Source: Limnoperna fortunei
Lineage: Eukaryota > Mollusca > Bivalvia > Mytilida > Modiolidae
Direction: 5' to 3'
Assembly: GCA_944474755.1 (NCBI GenBank)
Contig: OX104119.1
Coordinates: 1,599,075 to 1,663,074, forward strand
DNA length: 64,000 bases
The first letter of the stretch is position 1, and each line of letters begins with the position of its first letter. Made by a program: the position numbers and the translations under genes. The notes beneath the pieces were generated by a model. The model was not told the DNA's origin. It saw only the letters and a list, made by a program, of their open reading frames with translations, and did no database searches. Positions 60,870 through 64,000 of this stretch are shown here, piece by piece.

Positions 60870-63090
60870 AAAAAATGTGTCTTCTGTTTTATAAACTGAA
60901 AACAAGCCATCATTTTATCTGTTCATTTTGACAACAAACAAAACACAACAAAAGTTTATTGCGTATGAAAACACACCAATCTATAAAATGATTTAAAACC
61001 ATCGCACACCAAATTTATTTTTCTTTTCATCTGAAAACGTTATAGTAAAAAGGAATGAAACTCTTTTATATATGTTTCTAGGTAGGATCTTATCTATAAA
61101 ATATGGTTTTATAACTACAGGTCTGATAGTAATGACTATCAGCACAAAACTATTTTCAATGAAACATATGTTTTACTCTGATATGTCAAGTTTCATCATT
61201 TATACTTTACAAAAAGGAATATGTTCGCCAACAATAATTAACATAAACAACTTGATGGTTAATTTGTATTTGATATCTTTGTTTTTAGTTAAATTTGAAA
61301 CGTAAAACAATAACACAAAAAATAGAAACGGACATACATTAAAATTACATCCTTATGTATTCAAAATATTTTTTGCTTTTATACTGTTATTTTTAAAAAC
61401 ATATTAACAAATCTTATTTTCTTGTACATTTTGTGGTATCAGTTAAATAAAATTTACCCTTTTTCAGTTGGATCAATTAATATTAACTATTCAGAAGATG
61501 TTGTAGTATTTAAATTGATTTATGTCAATTATTATTATCTTTAAGGTGCTTTTTTTCTGTTAACTAACACAATGATGTTATACGGCCTTTAATTTGTGTT
61601 TATTAATTTATATTTTTAATAAAGTGAAAAAGAAACCTAAAGGTATATGTGTTGTTTTAGTGCCTGTAATCAATTATCAACAATAATGTAAGTACATTCC
61701 AGTTCAGAAATAAAATTGTAAAAAGGGTACACGGACTTATACATGTATTCAGACCACAACATGGAATCTAATACCAGGATAGTTATTCATAGTATTTCGT
61801 CTATTAACTTTTTTAAATTTCCCCTACTCGAGTCTATTTCAATTAACTTAGATTTTTAAATACATTTATTATTAGACAAGCACGCTTGTCGAAAAACACT
61901 AATAAGTTGTACCAAGATGAAGTAAACAATAAAACCAATGACAAGTATTGATCATCTGTGGTTTAATTGTTTATACTTTCTTCAGTGCACCACATTGATT
62001 CAAGTCATAACAATAGGAAAGTTCACATTTTTAACAATTCGTTTTTACTATCATTAAAAGGCACAATTAAATACACTGTAATGACCATGTTAAATCAGTG
62101 TGCGTGGTTACAATAAAAATATTTGAAAAATTAATGTATTTTACACATTTCACAGAAAGAAAATACTGAATGACAACAACGAATAGTACAAAAGCATTTA
62201 AACCTATGTCATTTTGTGTAGGATGACAAATATTTATCCAAGTAAAAAAGTTAATTAAATAATAGGACAAAAAACTAAAATAATCCAACACTGACTAATA
62301 CTACTACAATAAATATAACCTCAACACCATTTTTGGAAATACTTTTATGGCTAGAATAGCCAAGTTAAATTGAATATTTAAATAGAGGTTTATTTCCAAA
62401 CTGTTCAAAGAACGTCATATTAGAATCAAGTTATAAAATGTTTCTTTGAAATATTATTATATATGTATTTCTGAGCTATAAAACCACCCCTTTTTGTGCT
62501 AGTCTTCCTGAATTTTCTAATCACTTTTATTGATGTTTTAATTTATTTTGTCAAATTTGTTACTTTACGGTCATGTATTATTCGACTTTCATTTAAAAAT
62601 CAATCATATTGATGAAGATTAAATTAGAATAAAATTTTATCATAATTAAAGTGATATGTTTTAGATAATTGTTGTTCTAAAAAAATCAATAAAAATACAT
62701 ATTGTTGTATTAACTACAATTAATAAACGTGACCTTATTATTAATTGACAGGAATATGTCTTTACTTTTTGACAGTAAATCATTCTGTCATTAGCACATC
62801 TTTTCCAGTTGTTTGGAGAAAAGATGTTTTGAAAATAATCCTATTAAAATAAGTCTTCCTGAATTACTTAACTTTTCCTTATGCATTAAAGTTTTTTGCA
62901 AACATAGGTGTTTTGGGGTTATACGTCATACGGCCCCTCTACTAATCTTTGAAAATCTCGACTCGTATTCATAAATATTTTGCATCGATAAGGGTGCAAT
63001 TTTAACATTTTCGTGTATACGCTAACCTGTCACTCAGCTTTAGTTTTACGTTTGTGTCTTCTTGTTTTCTTGTTGTGACCTCTTTTTGGT
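60870..63090. other. AT-rich stretch, no gene seen
   Basis: Only short isolated ORFs; no domain, splice context or named repeat recognised. Confidence 0.5.
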
Positions 63091-63092
63091 TT

Positions 63093-63348
63093 TTTGTTTG
63101 TTTGAATGATGTTTAACGCCACTTTCAGCAGTGATTTAGCTATTTCGTGGCGTCCAGTTTTTTTGGGAAGGAAGCCGGAGTACCGGTGAAAACCCCCGAC
63201 CTTCGGTAGGAAACCGGAAATCCTTGTCAATTAGATTGGAGTCGAGTACACTCTGCCCGCAGTGAGACTCGAACCCGCAACTTCAGTGTTGACAGACCAC
63301 GTGATCAATAGTAGACGAACTGCCTAAACCACTCGGCCACCGAGACCT
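63093..63348 (-). mobile_element. tRNA-derived SINE, minus strand
   Basis: Full-length reverse-orientation copy: the tail is at the left ('tttgtttgtttgaatgatg'), then 'gtttaacgccactttcagca', 'gcgtccagtttttttggga' and 'gccggagtacc'. The tRNA-like head is at the right with B-box complement 'gagactcgaacccgcaact' and A-box complement 'ccactcggccaccgagac'. Confidence 0.9.
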
Positions 63349-63638
63349 TTATTTTTGGTTAACCGCGGTTTTATCTGTCCTTGATTTATGTTTTTAATGA
63401 ATACTGCTTATTGAAGATTTTTTTCTTGTATGTTAATGTTTTACATTTCAATTTTGCGAAAAATAAAATCATGCAAAGTTGGGACAAGTGACCTTTATTT
63501 TTAAACTTGACATTTAAAACTAATTTTTATAACAGTAACTAATCGTGTTGACGGTCGCGCTTTTAACATGCCTTTTGTTTTTTTTTCTTTCTTTCGTTAA
63601 AAGGACAAGTGTTTGTGAGAACACCCATCGTCACCTAT

Positions 63639-63876
63639 CGAGATCCCTAAATTATTTTCTTTATCAAAAATGGTTTTATATGCACTACAGTTTGTTAACA
63701 TATGCAGTTTTAAAACCATATTTTATAAAAAGGAATTTTCAAAGAAACACCACCTGTCGAGATCCCTAAATTATTTTCTTTATTAAAAATGGTTTTATAT
63801 GCACTACAGTTTGTTGACATATGCAGTTTTAAAACCATATTTTATGAAAAGGAATTTTCAAAGAAACACATGCGAG
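63639..63876. repeat. 119-bp tandem duplication
   Basis: Two nearly identical copies starting at 'cgagatccctaaattatttt' (63639 and 63758). Each copy contains the inverted repeat 'atggtttta'/'taaaaccat'. The copies differ at only a few bases, so the duplication is recent. Confidence 0.9.
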
Positions 63877-64000
63877 GATTTTAATGTCTTTTAACTTGTT
63901 GTGGGAAAAATCAATTTATAGATAATTTGATGAGCAAAAGCAATGAAATATTTATGGTGTTTCAAAAGGAAAAGATGATTCGAAAGATTTTTGAAACGAC

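Noticed and set aside
1..64000. CRISPR arrays or prokaryotic defence systems
   Set aside because: Tandem arrays here have no spacer structure, and the genome is clearly eukaryotic (introns, SINEs, LINEs).

Overview
The window looks like AT-rich nuclear DNA from a bivalve mollusc. Coding pieces are short exons with GT/AG boundaries. There are tRNA-derived SINEs, Tc1-like and LINE/Penelope-like remnants, and many minisatellites. Several repeats (the 'tacgccagacgcgcg' piece near 160, the 'caggtactccgg' piece near 1560, and retroelement tails containing 'cataaaacctggttt') resemble repeats I associate with mussels, so a mytilid-like bivalve is my best guess; this is from memory, not a search. No bacterial operons, rRNA genes, CRISPR arrays or functional tRNA genes were seen.

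Layout. 0-9 kb: mostly non-coding, with a retroelement tail near 1.7 kb, a SINE near 3.1 kb, and a diverged triplication of a ~1.1 kb unit at 6.2-8.85 kb. 9.4-11.3 kb: candidate exons of a membrane protein (a helix exon and a tyrosine-rich acidic tail, the tail with a 1-nt frameshift), plus SINE pieces. 11.8-15.4 kb: a decayed APE-type LINE on the minus strand whose ORF still shows a 2A-like NPGP motif. 17-25 kb: minus-strand leucine-rich-repeat exons (three LRR exons and an LRR C-terminal cap) in consistent splice phase, with Naiad-like (Penelope-type) retroelement debris in the introns. 25-28 kb: a module of degenerate arrays, a 45-bp minisatellite, and a VHL beta-domain exon with two stop codons. 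28-33 kb: first arm of a >5 kb segmental duplication, carrying its own Naiad-like insertion, followed by a Tc1 remnant. 35.9-38.4 kb: a 57-bp minisatellite of about 42 units. 39-42.6 kb: a second copy of the degenerate-array module. 45-48 kb: two SINEs and a partly duplicated repeat. 48.7 and 50.4-50.8 kb: two candidate terminal exons, the second ending in a transmembrane helix. 51.5-53.4 kb: a complete but dead Tc1-like element inserted into an RT remnant. 54.3-55.1 kb: a 30-bp minisatellite. 55.4-60.9 kb: second arm of the segmental duplication, with an intact VHL beta-domain exon. 61-64 kb: mostly unremarkable, with one minus-strand SINE and a 119-bp tandem duplication.

The most interesting structure is the VHL-domain locus. 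One copy is open and one is dead, inside arms about 27.7 kb apart, and the dead copy merges at its 3' end into a minisatellite whose unit resembles the end of the VHL coding region. The long ORFs over the 57-bp, 45-bp and 30-bp arrays are best explained by periods divisible by three, not by genes.
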